Shown here piece by piece: positions 9,901-18,000 of a DNA stretch of 64,000 bases. A model generated the notes under the pieces. The model was not told the origin of the DNA. It saw only the letters and a list, made by a program, of their open reading frames with translations, and ran no database searches. This DNA is from Bicyclus anynana (Eukaryota; Arthropoda; Insecta; Lepidoptera; Nymphalidae). The stretch lies in contig NC_069084.1 of the NCBI RefSeq assembly GCF_947172395.1, positions 3,659,107-3,723,106 of the forward strand, read 5' to 3'. Within the stretch, counting starts at the first letter, position 1; every line of letters begins with the position of its first letter. Both the position numbers and the translations under genes were made by a program.

Positions 9901-11567
9901 ACAAACTTACACACAAATTTTCACATTTAAATATTAGTTTGGTGTGATTAGTGTGATGTGATGTGATTAATTATTTTCTTTAAAGTAATAATATATTGTA
10001 TCTTCATTTCAAATTAATATTTCATAGTAAAATAAAGAGATCTGAGAAACTCTTTGTAATTTAGCACAACTTGTTCCGAGATCCGCGGTCCTCAGTGGAA
10101 TGAAATGCTAATTAATCTTTTGAGAAATCCAAATTAAAAGTTTCTTGTAACAGCTGTAATAAAAATTACTTTTAAATCTAATGAATATTTTTTTTTAAAT
10201 AATTTTCAAAATAATTTTTAGCAGACTAAACAGTTTTATAAAATAATGATTGACTAAGCAAGCATATTACCTAATTAACATTAGATACGTGTTAGTTACG
10301 TTAGTAAGTGATGGTCTACGTAACATTAGATACGTGTTAGTTACGTTAATAAGTGATGGTCTACCTAAAATAACCGTACGAGTATCAAAGCAGAAGTGAA
10401 GTGATACGGAGATATAGATGATGGTTGTAGGGCGTTTTCTTTACAATATCATCGGAAACCGATCTACAATGCGCCTTTCTCGTGTGCCTTTAATTTCATT
10501 GCCAAAAAATACCCTTCAGACAGGAACACAGCAATTTTTTTGGCGGCATCATCCTCTAGAACATTTGTACTTCCACGGTTGAGCTTTGCCACGTAAAAGT
10601 ACCTCTTACCTTATGTCGTAACTAAAGATATTTAGGTAATTATTTTTTAAGTAACTTTTATGCCCATGTTTTTCAGAACATTTTTAGTAAGGGACATCTT
10701 TCGTTACAATCTGACTGAAAACATCTACTTAGTTTTTGTTTTCATAAAATTTGCCTCACCAGCCAGAGGCTTTTATGCTCTCTGAATAAATAATATACTT
10801 GAATTACTTTAATGAAACCTACAAAAAGTGAATAAAACTACTTACTGTAAGTTTGAGTGACGAGACGTGAGTACAATGACAGTCCAATAGACGGGGATGG
10901 GCTACCATGAGCTAACTCCCATGAGTTCTGGGTGTTGAGACCAACTGTTGTAACGTAGAGCTATATAAAGGCTATAGGTTAATTGATAGAAAAGAGCTAG
11001 GCACTCCCGATGCCAAGCATTGGCCAGCGGTGGGTTTTTGTTTTAATATATTAAACGAAAATCCATTTAAAGCTCTGACCTGTATCTATCAGACGCTGAT
11101 TATGTTAGCTATGTTATAAACCGCATAGTAATATTTCATTCGTTTAAAAGTTACTATACCATAGACGGATACAGATAACTTCTTATATTGCATATTTAGT
11201 TATAGAAATTAATTAAATTTTAAAAATATCCCTTGTGTCACAAATCTTCAACTCTAGCAAAAAACTCTTTCCAAGAAATAAGAAATAAGCTTTCCGTTAA
11301 AAAATACCCTGCCATACACAAGTGTATACGCTAAATTTATAGCATTCCTCTAACGTAAAATGTTTATATTATTATAACTAGAATAATATGTTGAATAATG
11401 CGTTCGAATTAAACGTGTAACACACATACTTCATTCCAGGTGAAACGCCCGCCGCAATGCAGCACGGGAATAATTCGTCAGTGAAAACACAAGTGCATTT
11501 AGCTCACTCGTTGATACTATTGTCGTTATTCAGCGTGTTGCAACGGAACGCGCGGCGGTTTGGATAA
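876..11567 (+). CDS. dpr-like: Dpr-family two-Ig-domain cell-surface protein, 3' part of gene (five exons, 5' end outside window)
   Basis: Joining 876-977, 3063-3171, 3950-4096, 7847-7981 and 11440-11567 gives one open frame of about 206 codons ending in TAA. Splice donors are GTGAGA, GTAAGT, GTGAGT and GTAAGT; acceptors all end in AG after pyrimidines; phases match at every junction. The product starts at the strand-C Trp of Ig1 (VTWIRRKDYSLLSVG) and includes the Ig1 GYYECQV Cys. It continues through a complete Ig2 (LVCVV...FWYFENRMINYD...GNYTCVPANAK) and the family-typical PAAMQ segment, and ends in a hydrophobic tail. Known for the family: Dpr proteins are neuronal surface proteins that bind DIP Ig proteins and help specify synaptic partners; many are membrane-anchored at the C-terminus. 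Start codon, signal peptide and first Ig1 Cys lie upstream of the window. The paralogue cannot be named from this segment. Exons are GC-richer than their AT-rich introns. Confidence 0.9.
978..3062 (+). other. dpr-like: dpr-like intron between exons A and B
   Basis: Bounded by GTGAGA and TTTCCTCCCTAG. It holds a Helitron remnant (2404-2601) and otherwise AT-rich sequence in which I see no exon or named repeat. Confidence 0.85.
2404..2601 (+). mobile_element. Non-autonomous Helitron remnant
   Basis: It begins TCTTACTAATATTCTAAAGG and ends GGACGAAGTCGCGGGCGTCC, matching both ends of the abundant lepidopteran Helitron family in this window. The final CTAG is mutated. Confidence 0.8.
3063..3171 (+). 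CDS. dpr-like: dpr-like exon B: end of Ig1
   Basis: Acceptor TTTCCTCCCTAG precedes it and donor GTAAGT follows; it enters in phase 0 and leaves in phase 1. The 36 codons begin DWALHIRFATSADAGYYECQ. The D-W-L-I motif and D-G-Y-ECQV carry the second Ig1 cysteine. The segment after ECQV (PTHPPTSIFFKLVLV) is more hydrophobic and less conserved than the usual Dpr STTP...N-VV linker. Confidence 0.9.
3588..3640. repeat. Perfect 23-bp-arm hairpin
   Basis: Arms 3588-3610 (GCAATTCTGGTTAGAGGTTG...) and 3618-3640 are exact reverse complements with a 7-base loop. Probably the core of a small fold-back element; a transcript of this intron would form a stable stem. Confidence 0.8.
3729..3911. mobile_element. 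Fold-back (MITE-like) element just upstream of exon C
   Basis: Arms 3741-3789 (TGTCTGACGTGTCGTGTCGT...) and 3863-3911 are 49-bp inverted repeats with few mismatches around a 73-bp spacer. The left side extends to CGGATTTATATT, shared with 1-63; the right side lacks this extension. No target duplication is obvious. The class of DNA transposon is not determined. Confidence 0.75.
3950..4096 (+). CDS. dpr-like: dpr-like exon C: first half of Ig2
   Basis: Acceptor TTTTTGCCGACAG precedes it and donor GTGAGT follows; phase 1 in and 1 out. It reads AAYAEIMGESEKIIHEGSML, then KLVCVVKRSTEPPSYVFWYF and ENRMINYDL. The AEI-G linker, the Cys of strand B, the EPP turn, FWY and INYD are all typical of Dpr Ig2. 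The exon is tightly flanked by transposons: a fold-back element ends about 38 bp upstream and an RTE LINE tail starts about 46 bp downstream. Confidence 0.92.
4142..4384 (+). mobile_element. RTE-type LINE 3' end, 5'-truncated
   Basis: In shifting frames it encodes KLKWQWAGQ-type, GKRSVGRPP-type and WTSIG residues, followed by (GAT)n. It starts about 46 bp after exon C. AAAATT occurs at both edges as a weak candidate target duplication. Aspartate-rich open frames here are translations of the microsatellite. Confidence 0.85.
5381..5664 (-). mobile_element. Helitron-like element with internal CCCTAC segment and snap-back
   Basis: CTAGCCGACCCGGTCAAGCT marks the 3' end of the minus-strand element. 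Inside are CCCTAC-type repeats at about 5435-5535 and an exact 18-bp inverted repeat (5440-5457 and 5493-5510). The far end resembles the usual ATAATATTA-rich 5' end only weakly. Confidence 0.65.
6833..7100 (+). repeat. Dispersed repeat, partner of 8648-9035
   Basis: It shares with 8648-9035 the blocks GTGTAAGATT/CAAAAC, ACATAATTATC..CATTTTACG, TTTCGTTGAA and CGTAAAAACGA in the same order. The two copies flank exon D, about 1.8 kb apart. This copy lacks a recognisable right terminus. Confidence 0.6.
7163..7215 (+). repeat. Short interspersed tail motif, also at 41757-41813
   Basis: After an A-run it carries CATACATACAGCCGAACGTA and GAACCTCCTCCTT..TGGAAGTCGGT. The same segment recurs at 41757-41813 and, degraded, at 45530-45557. 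This looks like the 3' tail of a SINE or LINE family I cannot name. Confidence 0.55.
7413..7650 (+). repeat. Dispersed repeat, partner of the 31.5-kb palindromic element
   Basis: It shares GATAGAAGCAGGCGTTACT, CTATCATCCGCGAAAAGTCG and CTCTACAACGTGCAATTGCA with 31548-31875. Here the sequence is present once and not as a long inverted repeat. Class unknown. Confidence 0.7.
7847..7981 (+). CDS. dpr-like: dpr-like exon D: second half of Ig2
   Basis: Acceptor CCGTTGTCCAG precedes it and donor GTAAGT follows; phase 1 in and 1 out. It encodes NGVSVHNGRQTSELIIGKAE, then PRHAGNYTCVPANAKAASVT and VHVVQ. GNYTC-P-NA---SV-VHV is diagnostic for the end of Dpr Ig2. NYT is a possible N-glycosylation sequon. 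The usual R-G-G loop before GVSV is shortened to a single Asn made across the splice junction. Confidence 0.93.
8196..8523 (-). mobile_element. tRNA-headed SINE, family A, near full length
   Basis: On the minus strand the head reads CCTCCGTGGCGCAGTGGTAT (A box TGGCGCAGTGG), and GGTTCGATCCC is the B box. The body includes CGGCCG.GGCTAGTTACCACC and GTGTAGAAACCGAAA. The 3' end is CTTGTAAAGAATAAAAA. At least eight other copies or fragments lie in this window. Not a functional tRNA gene. Confidence 0.9.
8648..9035. mobile_element. TIR element (MITE) with an AT-dinucleotide core
   Basis: Terminal inverted repeats begin ATTATGTGTTTGGGTGTA (left) and, on the opposite strand, ATTATGTGTCTTGGTGTA (right), about 28 bp with few mismatches. 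The centre holds a palindromic (AT)n stretch at about 8951-9006. Confidence 0.7.
9627..9740. repeat. AT-only tandem and palindromic repeat
   Basis: Repeats of ATATATTAGATATATTAAAT in both orientations form a low-complexity block directly abutting a Helitron end at 9741. Confidence 0.8.
9741..9944 (-). mobile_element. Non-autonomous Helitron remnant
   Basis: The minus strand carries CCAAATCGCTT..AGTAG-type and AAATTTGGAGTGGAAATAGA sequence and a decayed GGATGGC 3' end. Same family as 14832-15066. Confidence 0.75.
10276..10365 (+). repeat. 45-bp tandem duplication
   Basis: Two head-to-tail copies, 10276-10320 and 10321-10365, begin TAACATTAGATACGTGTTAG and differ at only two positions by eye, so the duplication is recent. 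Confidence 0.85.
11440..11567 (+). CDS. dpr-like: dpr-like terminal exon: PAAMQ linker and hydrophobic C-terminal tail
   Basis: Acceptor TTCATTCCAG precedes it; entry is in phase 1, giving a Ser across the junction. It reads SETPAAMQHGNNSSVKTQVH, then LAHSLILLSLFSVL and QRNARRFG, with TAA at 11565-11567. The (H/T)PAAMQ segment is the Dpr family hallmark after Ig2. NNSS offers small residues for GPI attachment and two overlapping sequons. The hydrophobic run resembles a GPI signal or a short membrane anchor, but it is followed by a basic polar octapeptide rather than ending hydrophobic. From codon 15 after the junction onward, the sequence is reduplicated downstream. Confidence 0.92.
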
Positions 11568-12837
11568 CGACGTCGCTCCTTGTAAAATAATTAATTGTCG
11601 TTGTGTAATTCGTTTATTTTCTCTCCGAATGTTAATAGATGTTTTCCACTTGAAAATGAATTGAGAATTAGAATAAAGAATTATTTTTGTGATAATTATT
11701 TAATTTTAAACATAATAGAGCGGTATAACTTGTAGCTTTGTATAGTTTATTTTCGTTTCTTAAATTCTTTATTTTATTATGAATGTTTTCTACTTGAAAA
11801 ATAAAACTATAAATTTTTATTGAAATTGATAAAGTTAAAACACAAGTGCATTTAGCTCACTCGTTGATACTATTGTCGTTATTCAGAGTGTTGCAACGGA
11901 ACGCGCGGCGGTTTGGATAACGACGTCGCTCCTTGTAAAATAATTAATTAATCGTTGTGTAATTCGTTTATTTTCTCTCCGAATGTTAATAGATGTTTTC
12001 CACTTGAAAATGAATTGAGAATTAGAATAAAGAATTATTTTTGTGATAATTATTTCATTTTAATCATAACAGAGCGGAATATTAACTTGTAGCTTTGTAT
12101 AGTATATTTTCGTTTCTTAAATTCTTTATTTTATTATGAATGTTTTCCACTTGTAAAATAAAACTATATATTTTTATTGAAATTGAGAAAGTTAAAACAC
12201 AGGTGCATTTAGCTCACTCGTTGATACTATTGTCGTTATTCAGCGTGTTGCAACGGAACGCGCGTCGGTTTGGATAACGATGTCGCTCCTTATAAAATAA
12301 TTAATTGTTGTTGTGTAATTCGTTTATTTTCTTTTCAAATGTTAATAGATATTTTCCACTTAAAAATGTACTGAGAATTAGAACAGTATTTTCAGTGATG
12401 ATTATTTTATTTTGATTTAGAGCGTATCCAATACTGACTTGTAGCTTTGTATAATTTAATTTCGTTTCTTAAATGCTTTATTATCTAATTAATGTTTTTT
12501 ACTTGAAAAAATAGAACTATATATTTTTATTTAAATTGATAAAGTTAAAACTCAAGTGCATTTAGCTGCTCGTTAATACGATTGTAGTTATTCAGCGTGT
12601 TGTAACGGAACGCGCGGCGGTTTGGATAATGATGTCGCTCCTTGTAAAATGTTGTCGTTGTGTTATTCGTTAATTTTCTCTCCAAATGTTTGGGTTTTCC
12701 ACTCGAAAATGAATTTAAAAATTAGAACTCGTTTTTGTTTTATCAGTAAAAATACTAGTGAATTTAGCTCAATCGGTAATTGCAAAAAATGTACTACGGC
12801 TTGGATAGCAATATTATTTCTACTTGCAAAATAATTA
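11484..12837 (+). repeat. About 355-bp tandem array made from the dpr-like terminal coding segment plus 3' UTR
   Basis: Unit starts (AAAACNCAAGTGCATTTAG and variants) fall at 11484, 11837, 12194, 12547 and about 12749, so spacings are 353, 357, 353 and about 202. Unit 1 is the true end of the gene. Unit 2 (stop 11918-11920) keeps the 27-codon tail with one Ser-to-Arg change. Unit 3 (stop 12275-12277) encodes the identical tail with two silent changes. Unit 4 has a one-base deletion and an in-frame stop, plus loss of about 150 bp in its non-coding half. Unit 5 is a diverged remnant. No transposon termini flank the units; the left edge cuts inside a codon run of the exon. Confidence 0.92.
11672..12162 (+). 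terminator. Repeated candidate polyadenylation signals
   Basis: AATAAA occurs at 11672-11677 and 11800-11805 in unit 1 of the tandem array. It recurs at the equivalent places in unit 2, 12026-12031 and 12157-12162. The first of each pair is degraded in unit 3. The gene may therefore have several alternative 3' ends; which is used cannot be told from sequence. Confidence 0.5.
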
Positions 12838-13846
12838 CGTAATTGGCGTTTTGTTATTTTTTTTTAATTACTATTCGATTTCAAGCATCAAAGTTTTGGA
12901 ATATACCCTAGTAATAAACAAGATTAGCTTTATTTAGAAAGTGGTTTTGCATTGTAAATATTGTGTCTTTCTCTACAAGAATAATATTTATTATTGTCAG
13001 CCCATCATATAGTTAATAATAAATTATTGTCAGTACTTACTTATGTAATTTATATATAATGAAATCAATTTAATTTTATTAATAATTACTTAATTAAGTT
13101 ACTTATTATCTAAATTATTTTATTACTATAAAATATGAGACATAATAATTATTTTTTATAAATAACTATTATTGTATAAAAGTGTATTCGAAACTTAGTC
13201 ATTAATCTTAAATTGTAATAGGTAAAAGTAATTTAAATATTTTAATAAACAAAATTAAATTATGCTATTCGTTTGAATATTAATTCCTAATACTAGTGTA
13301 ATTTATATGTATATTTGTTCAAGTAGAATTTTAGTAAATTCTTCTTGAACAAATGTATGTTTATATGTTGATCACATATATGTTTATGTGTTTAATTTTT
13401 TAACGCACTACAATTTTTCAAGCTGGAAAACATCGGGAAATCCTACATTTTATTGTCAGTTGTTAAAATAAATAAAGTATACCAATTGAGTACAATAATG
13501 TTAAATGTAAATAATTGTGAAATATATGCGCATTTAAGTGATATTTAAGATATAATAATAGTAAATACTATGATGTATGTAAAATTATCTGTAATGGTTT
13601 TAAGAATAAATAAGATTTTGAATTTAACGTGCCAAGTTGTTGTGTATTATTTTTAATACTAATAATATTTTTTTCAATTCCCTACTTTCACACAACTAAA
13701 CTGTACAGTATACAATTTTATCTAATCGAAGTTTCAATCAAAATCATTAGAAACTGTAGGCTGTACAGTTAAAAGTGACGGACTCTACATGGACGATTTC
13801 ATTTAACAGTTCGACTGTTCAGGTAAAACGGCAGGCAGCACGGGTA
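12838..13846. other. AT-rich sequence downstream of the dpr-like gene, nothing recognised
   Basis: Long runs of A/T with AATAAA-like words but no coding signal or repeat family that I can name. Confidence 0.6.
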
Positions 13847-14280
13847 GGTCCGTTTATATCTACAGACACAGTATACCACAGACAAGTAGCGTGGCAGACA
13901 CCCACAGACAGCGACCTGCAGTAGCCAGAGACATTTATAGTCTTTTTCATGAAAGAAGTCTCCCAGACGTGGAGCCAGTTCTTAATGGCGGTTTTTTAAT
14001 GGTTTTCATTGTTATTTGGTAATGGCGGTCTTATTGTCATTTGTGTAAGGCGCTGTCAATTTTAGTTCCGGTTTCATGACAAGGACTCTACAGACATGAA
14101 CCGCACAGACATTCTTTTCGAAAATACTGGCTGGACGCGGCCCGTGTCTGTCAACGTCTGCGCGGCCGCGTTACTATAGATAACGTTTCAGACACGTGCC
14201 GTGGCACAAAATAAGAAGAATATTATTTTGTGCCACGGCACGTGTCTGAAACGCTAAATGTCTGTAGATATAAACGGACC
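13847..14280. mobile_element. 434-bp element with exact 22-bp terminal inverted repeats
   Basis: Both ends are GGTCCGTTTATATCTACAGA.. in inverted orientation (13847-13868, 14259-14280), identical over 22 bp. A second, subterminal perfect 31-bp inverted repeat lies at 14184-14214 and 14223-14253 (CGTTTCAGACACGTGCCGTG...). The left part is rich in CAGACA words. No target duplication is clear. Probably a non-autonomous DNA transposon. Confidence 0.8.
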
Positions 14281-14831
14281 TTTATAAGGCGAAAATCTGC
14301 ACGTGTTATTGTACCTAGTGAACCGATTTAGCTAGATAGATCACACCCTGAAAAAGTATCGAATGTAAGCCTGTAATATTACTGGCAACTCTTTAAACCC
14401 AGAATACTGAAGCATACTGATATAGAAAATTTTGAAAAATCCGAAATTAAAAAATACAACTCGTAGACACCCAAGGGATTTATTTAAACTATTAAAATCA
14501 GTTTTAGATAATTAGGTGTTTTTTTAGCATTTTCGTTTTATTTAGTAATTACGGGACATCCTGTATATAAAAAAAACCGACCGAGGTAGCATATATTTCC
14601 CAAGGAATTAACTTTACTATAATACTTTACAAGTACAAAAGTCTACTTAGTGCCAACTGTTGCTTGCATGCGAGAAGAATATGTGGATGTTTTCTTGTTT
14701 ATCATGGACTTACGCCAAGTGAAGCCTGCAACCAAATGCAAAAGTTATGTAGCCAAAGTTTTAACTATGCATACAATTTAAATATATAGAAATCTGTTTT
14801 TGTTAGTAGGTTGTAACTTTAATTTTAGACA

Positions 14832-15066
14832 CTAGCAGACACCCGCGACTCCGTCCGCGTGGAATTTAGTTTTTCACAAATCCCACGGGAACCATGAACT
14901 TTTTCGGGATGAAAAGGAAAAGTATAGCTTCTCTGAAGTTTTTCCAGAATAAAATCTATTTCCATTCCAAATTTCAGCCAAATCGCTTCAGTAGTAGCAG
15001 CATTAAAGAGTAACAAACATCCAAACAAACAAATATGCAAACTTTCGCGTTTATAATATTAGTAGG
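14832..15066 (-). mobile_element. Non-autonomous Helitron, nearly complete
   Basis: It starts CTAGCAGACACCCGCGACTC (3' end on the minus strand) and finishes with TTTATAATATTAGTAGGA, the complement of the family 5' end TCCTACTAATATTATAAA. About 235 bp. Confidence 0.85.
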
Positions 15067-15604
15067 ACTACTAATTTTTTTTTCTCTGTAGTATCAATTT
15101 GGTACTTCATAAAATTACAGTCTAGCCTACTTAAGTGACTAATTAGTAATTTAACTTTGACCGAAACTTATAATAAGTATATTAATATTATACTAAGCTA
15201 ATGTCCAATGACGTAATCTTAGCCTTCACGTTTTTAGGTCACTTTGTTAACGTGATCTTCCATGTAGCACTTAACACTACACTCACTAAAGTAGGACTAC
15301 TACTACTAGGAGGATATTTGTTATCAGAATATACAGAATTTCTCTAAATATATAATTAGACCTTCAAATACAAGCAGAGTAATTCAGGAAAAAAAATATT
15401 ATGTTTGAAAATGTATAAAAATTGATAAAATGGACCGTCTCCTTTTTTGCTTTGAAACCCAAAGGCATTATCACAAATACACGTACAAAAAAGAACGCTA
15501 TTCAACGAATATACCGGTATATTAGTTGAATAGATTGTATTCCTTCCAAATTTTCTCCCCCTTGGTACTTAGTCACTCAATAATATATCCATTACATCTA
15601 TACT

Positions 15605-16241
15605 TCTATACTAATATTATAAAGAGGAAAACTTTGTTTGTATGTTTGTTTGTTTGTAATGAATAGGCTCAAAAACTACTGGACCGATTTTAAAAATTCA
15701 TTCACCATTTGTAAGCTACATTATCCACAAGTAACATAGGCTAAATTTATTTTGGATAAAAATAGGGTTCCGTAACATATTTGGGTTTTTCGGACACAAG
15801 GTGTAAAAAATCAACCTTTAAAGTTACTTATTTTGCGTACGCTGCCTAAATTATAAAAGATAGAACCACAAAATGTTCTAATTGATTGTAGATCTTATAA
15901 ATACCTACAAAAAAGTCCGAGACACACTATACCTATCTATGTCGAGTGAGGCACAACTACCATTTTTTTATGTCAAAATTTTTATTTTTTTTGGACTATA
16001 TTTAAACGCATTTATTTTACTCATGCTATTAATCTTTATCAAAATGTACAGTTTATGTAGATAATATTAATTTGGTCTTTGAATGATTAAAATTGGACGT
16101 TTGGTTTTGAAGTTATGGCGAAATTAAAATATTACGATTTCTGCTGCACGCCCCGTTTCGAAGTCACCAAGGTACTTTCGAATCGTCGAGTTGAAAGTTT
16201 ACATCGAGTTTCACATGGACGAAGTCGCGGGCGTCCGCTAG
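15605..16241 (+). mobile_element. Larger non-autonomous Helitron
   Basis: 5' TCTATACTAATATTATAAAG at 15605 and 3' GACGAAGTCGCGGGCGTCCG ending CTAG at 16238-16241 give a 637-bp element with different internal sequence from the 200-bp copies. Confidence 0.8.
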
Positions 16242-16558
16242 TCGTATATATATTAATTATATATATATACGATGTCTATGATAAAAAATAAATTCTTAGA
16301 ATATAATTTTATACGTCATGTTTATTTATTAGTCATTCACAATCAAGCATTCGGTTAACATACGCTTTGAATAGTTCCACGTACAACTCCTAGAACTATT
16401 AAGTTGTTGATAACTTAACTGCTTCTAAGTAAAGCACAATTGATTTCAAGTAGCCAACTTAATTTATTAATTCATTGATTGTTACAGTTAGAAGAACACC
16501 GATCGATGTTAAGCGCTTTTAAACACTACTGTTTTTTTAAAGAATATTTGCCATTTTC

Positions 16559-16712
16559 TTTTTTTTTAATATGACCAATATTCCCATTCCCCTCCAATTA
16601 GTCGGGAAAGACTGTGTTAGGAGTGGATACGACAATAGACCAACGGGGCGGGTATCGAATCACCACCCCTCGGTGATGAGTCCGACCGCTCTTACCGTTG
16701 AGCTATTGGGGC
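16559..16712 (-). mobile_element. tRNA-headed SINE, family C
   Basis: The minus strand reads GCCCCAATAGCTCAACGGTA (A box TAGCTCAACGG), then ATTCGATACC (B-box-like), and ends in an A-run. The D-arm is good, but the acceptor ends do not pair properly, so it is a SINE head and not a tRNA gene. The only copy I see in this window. Confidence 0.75.
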
Positions 16713-17715
16713 TATTGTTTGTAAAGCAAGTTACGAAAGCCAGTATGATTTAAACCTGTAATTACTGCTCACTTATCAAATTAAATGTGCATGTTGTTTT
16801 CACACTTACCTATCCATTGTAATTTGTAAGCCCAACCGTAAGCTGTTTGCCTGAAATTCTTTTACCCAAATCCTGGAACCAATTTTTCCGGTTATTCCAG
16901 GGTATAAGTCCCTTCTTTTTTTTGGCATCACAGAAAATAGAAATCTCTAAAGCTAACGCTAGCTCGCATAATTTAAACGTTAATTAAAAACGTTAATTAA
17001 AATAATGAAAATAAACTCGTTCCTCCTTACCTGAAATAGAATTATTCGATCAAATAACAAATGAAAAACTTTGAGATACAAATTTTGTTACAAAAAGTAC
17101 TTAAATAGTCTATAATAAACTTCGTCTTTCGGAGACAAGGTTTTCGATTACTTCCAAAACTTGTAAAGGATCTTGTCACATTTTGTTTAAATTTTTGATA
17201 GCAATTTTGTTTGAATCATTATGTTATTTAATTACGTCTATGTTCTCTATGTACCTAGGCCATGTTAAATAGTAATTAATCGTTTTTATCAAGCCATGGA
17301 CATCGCAACGCCTTTAAATTATAAATAAAAAAAACAATTAGACCAGAAAGGTCGTTAAAAGATAATAATCTGTATAATTAAAAAAAAATAATGCATTAAA
17401 AAGCAATAAATTTATGAAATACTGGTCCCAATTGATAAAGTGTCGTTCGTTTATCGCTCCCAGTTATTGGCAAATAAAACTGATTTATATTTAGAACGAA
17501 ATTCTAACCGCCACTGTCCGCATGATTTCGGCGATTATATTTTGGTTTCATTAATAAATGGTAGATTTCCTTCAATGTCCAGTAATTGTAAACATTTCCA
17601 TTCTATTTCGTAATCAATATTATTTTTCCTACGAAGGATATTTGATTACAAATTACAAAAACGAAAACACGATGAAAACGACGTAATGACTCATTTTTTT
17701 GCAGTGAGCTACATG

Positions 17716-18000
17716 ATAAGTCTCCAAGGAGGTTTCAAGTGAATGGAGGCCATTGGATCAGCTTCCACCTTCACACAGGAAGTAAAACTATAAGAAATTG
17801 TAATGTTGTCATCAATTGTAAATTATAATATTGTATGATTTTTTTTAAAAAAGAGCAACTGTTGTTTGAGTTTCTTGCCGGTTTCTTCTCAGCAGAACCA
17901 GCCTGTAGAATCTTTACAAATAGTCATCTGACGTGTCAAAAGTGCTTGTATACTGAGCCTACTTAAAATAAATGATTTTTGATTTTGATTTTTGATTTTG
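17716..18000 (+). mobile_element. Non-LTR retrotransposon 3' end with TTTTGATTT tail
   Basis: It contains GGAGGCCATTGGATCAG, GAGTTTCTTGCCGGTTTCTT and GACGTGTCAAAAGTGCTTGT, then AAATAAATGATTTTTGATTT repeats. This 3' end is widespread in Lepidoptera. A minus-strand copy is at 23277-23480. Clade not assigned; left boundary uncertain. Confidence 0.75.

Larger units (their letters stand above)
7982..11439 (+). other. dpr-like: dpr-like intron between exon D and the terminal exon
   Basis: Bounded by GTAAGT and TTCATTCCAG. It holds a SINE, a TIR element, an AT tandem block, a Helitron and a 45-bp duplication. The parts 9036-9626 and 10366-11439 show no recognisable feature. Confidence 0.85.

Noticed and set aside
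12622..12834. A 70-codon plus-strand open frame downstream of the dpr-like gene
   Set aside because: It spans decayed units 4 and 5 of the tandem array in a frame unrelated to the tail; no independent support.
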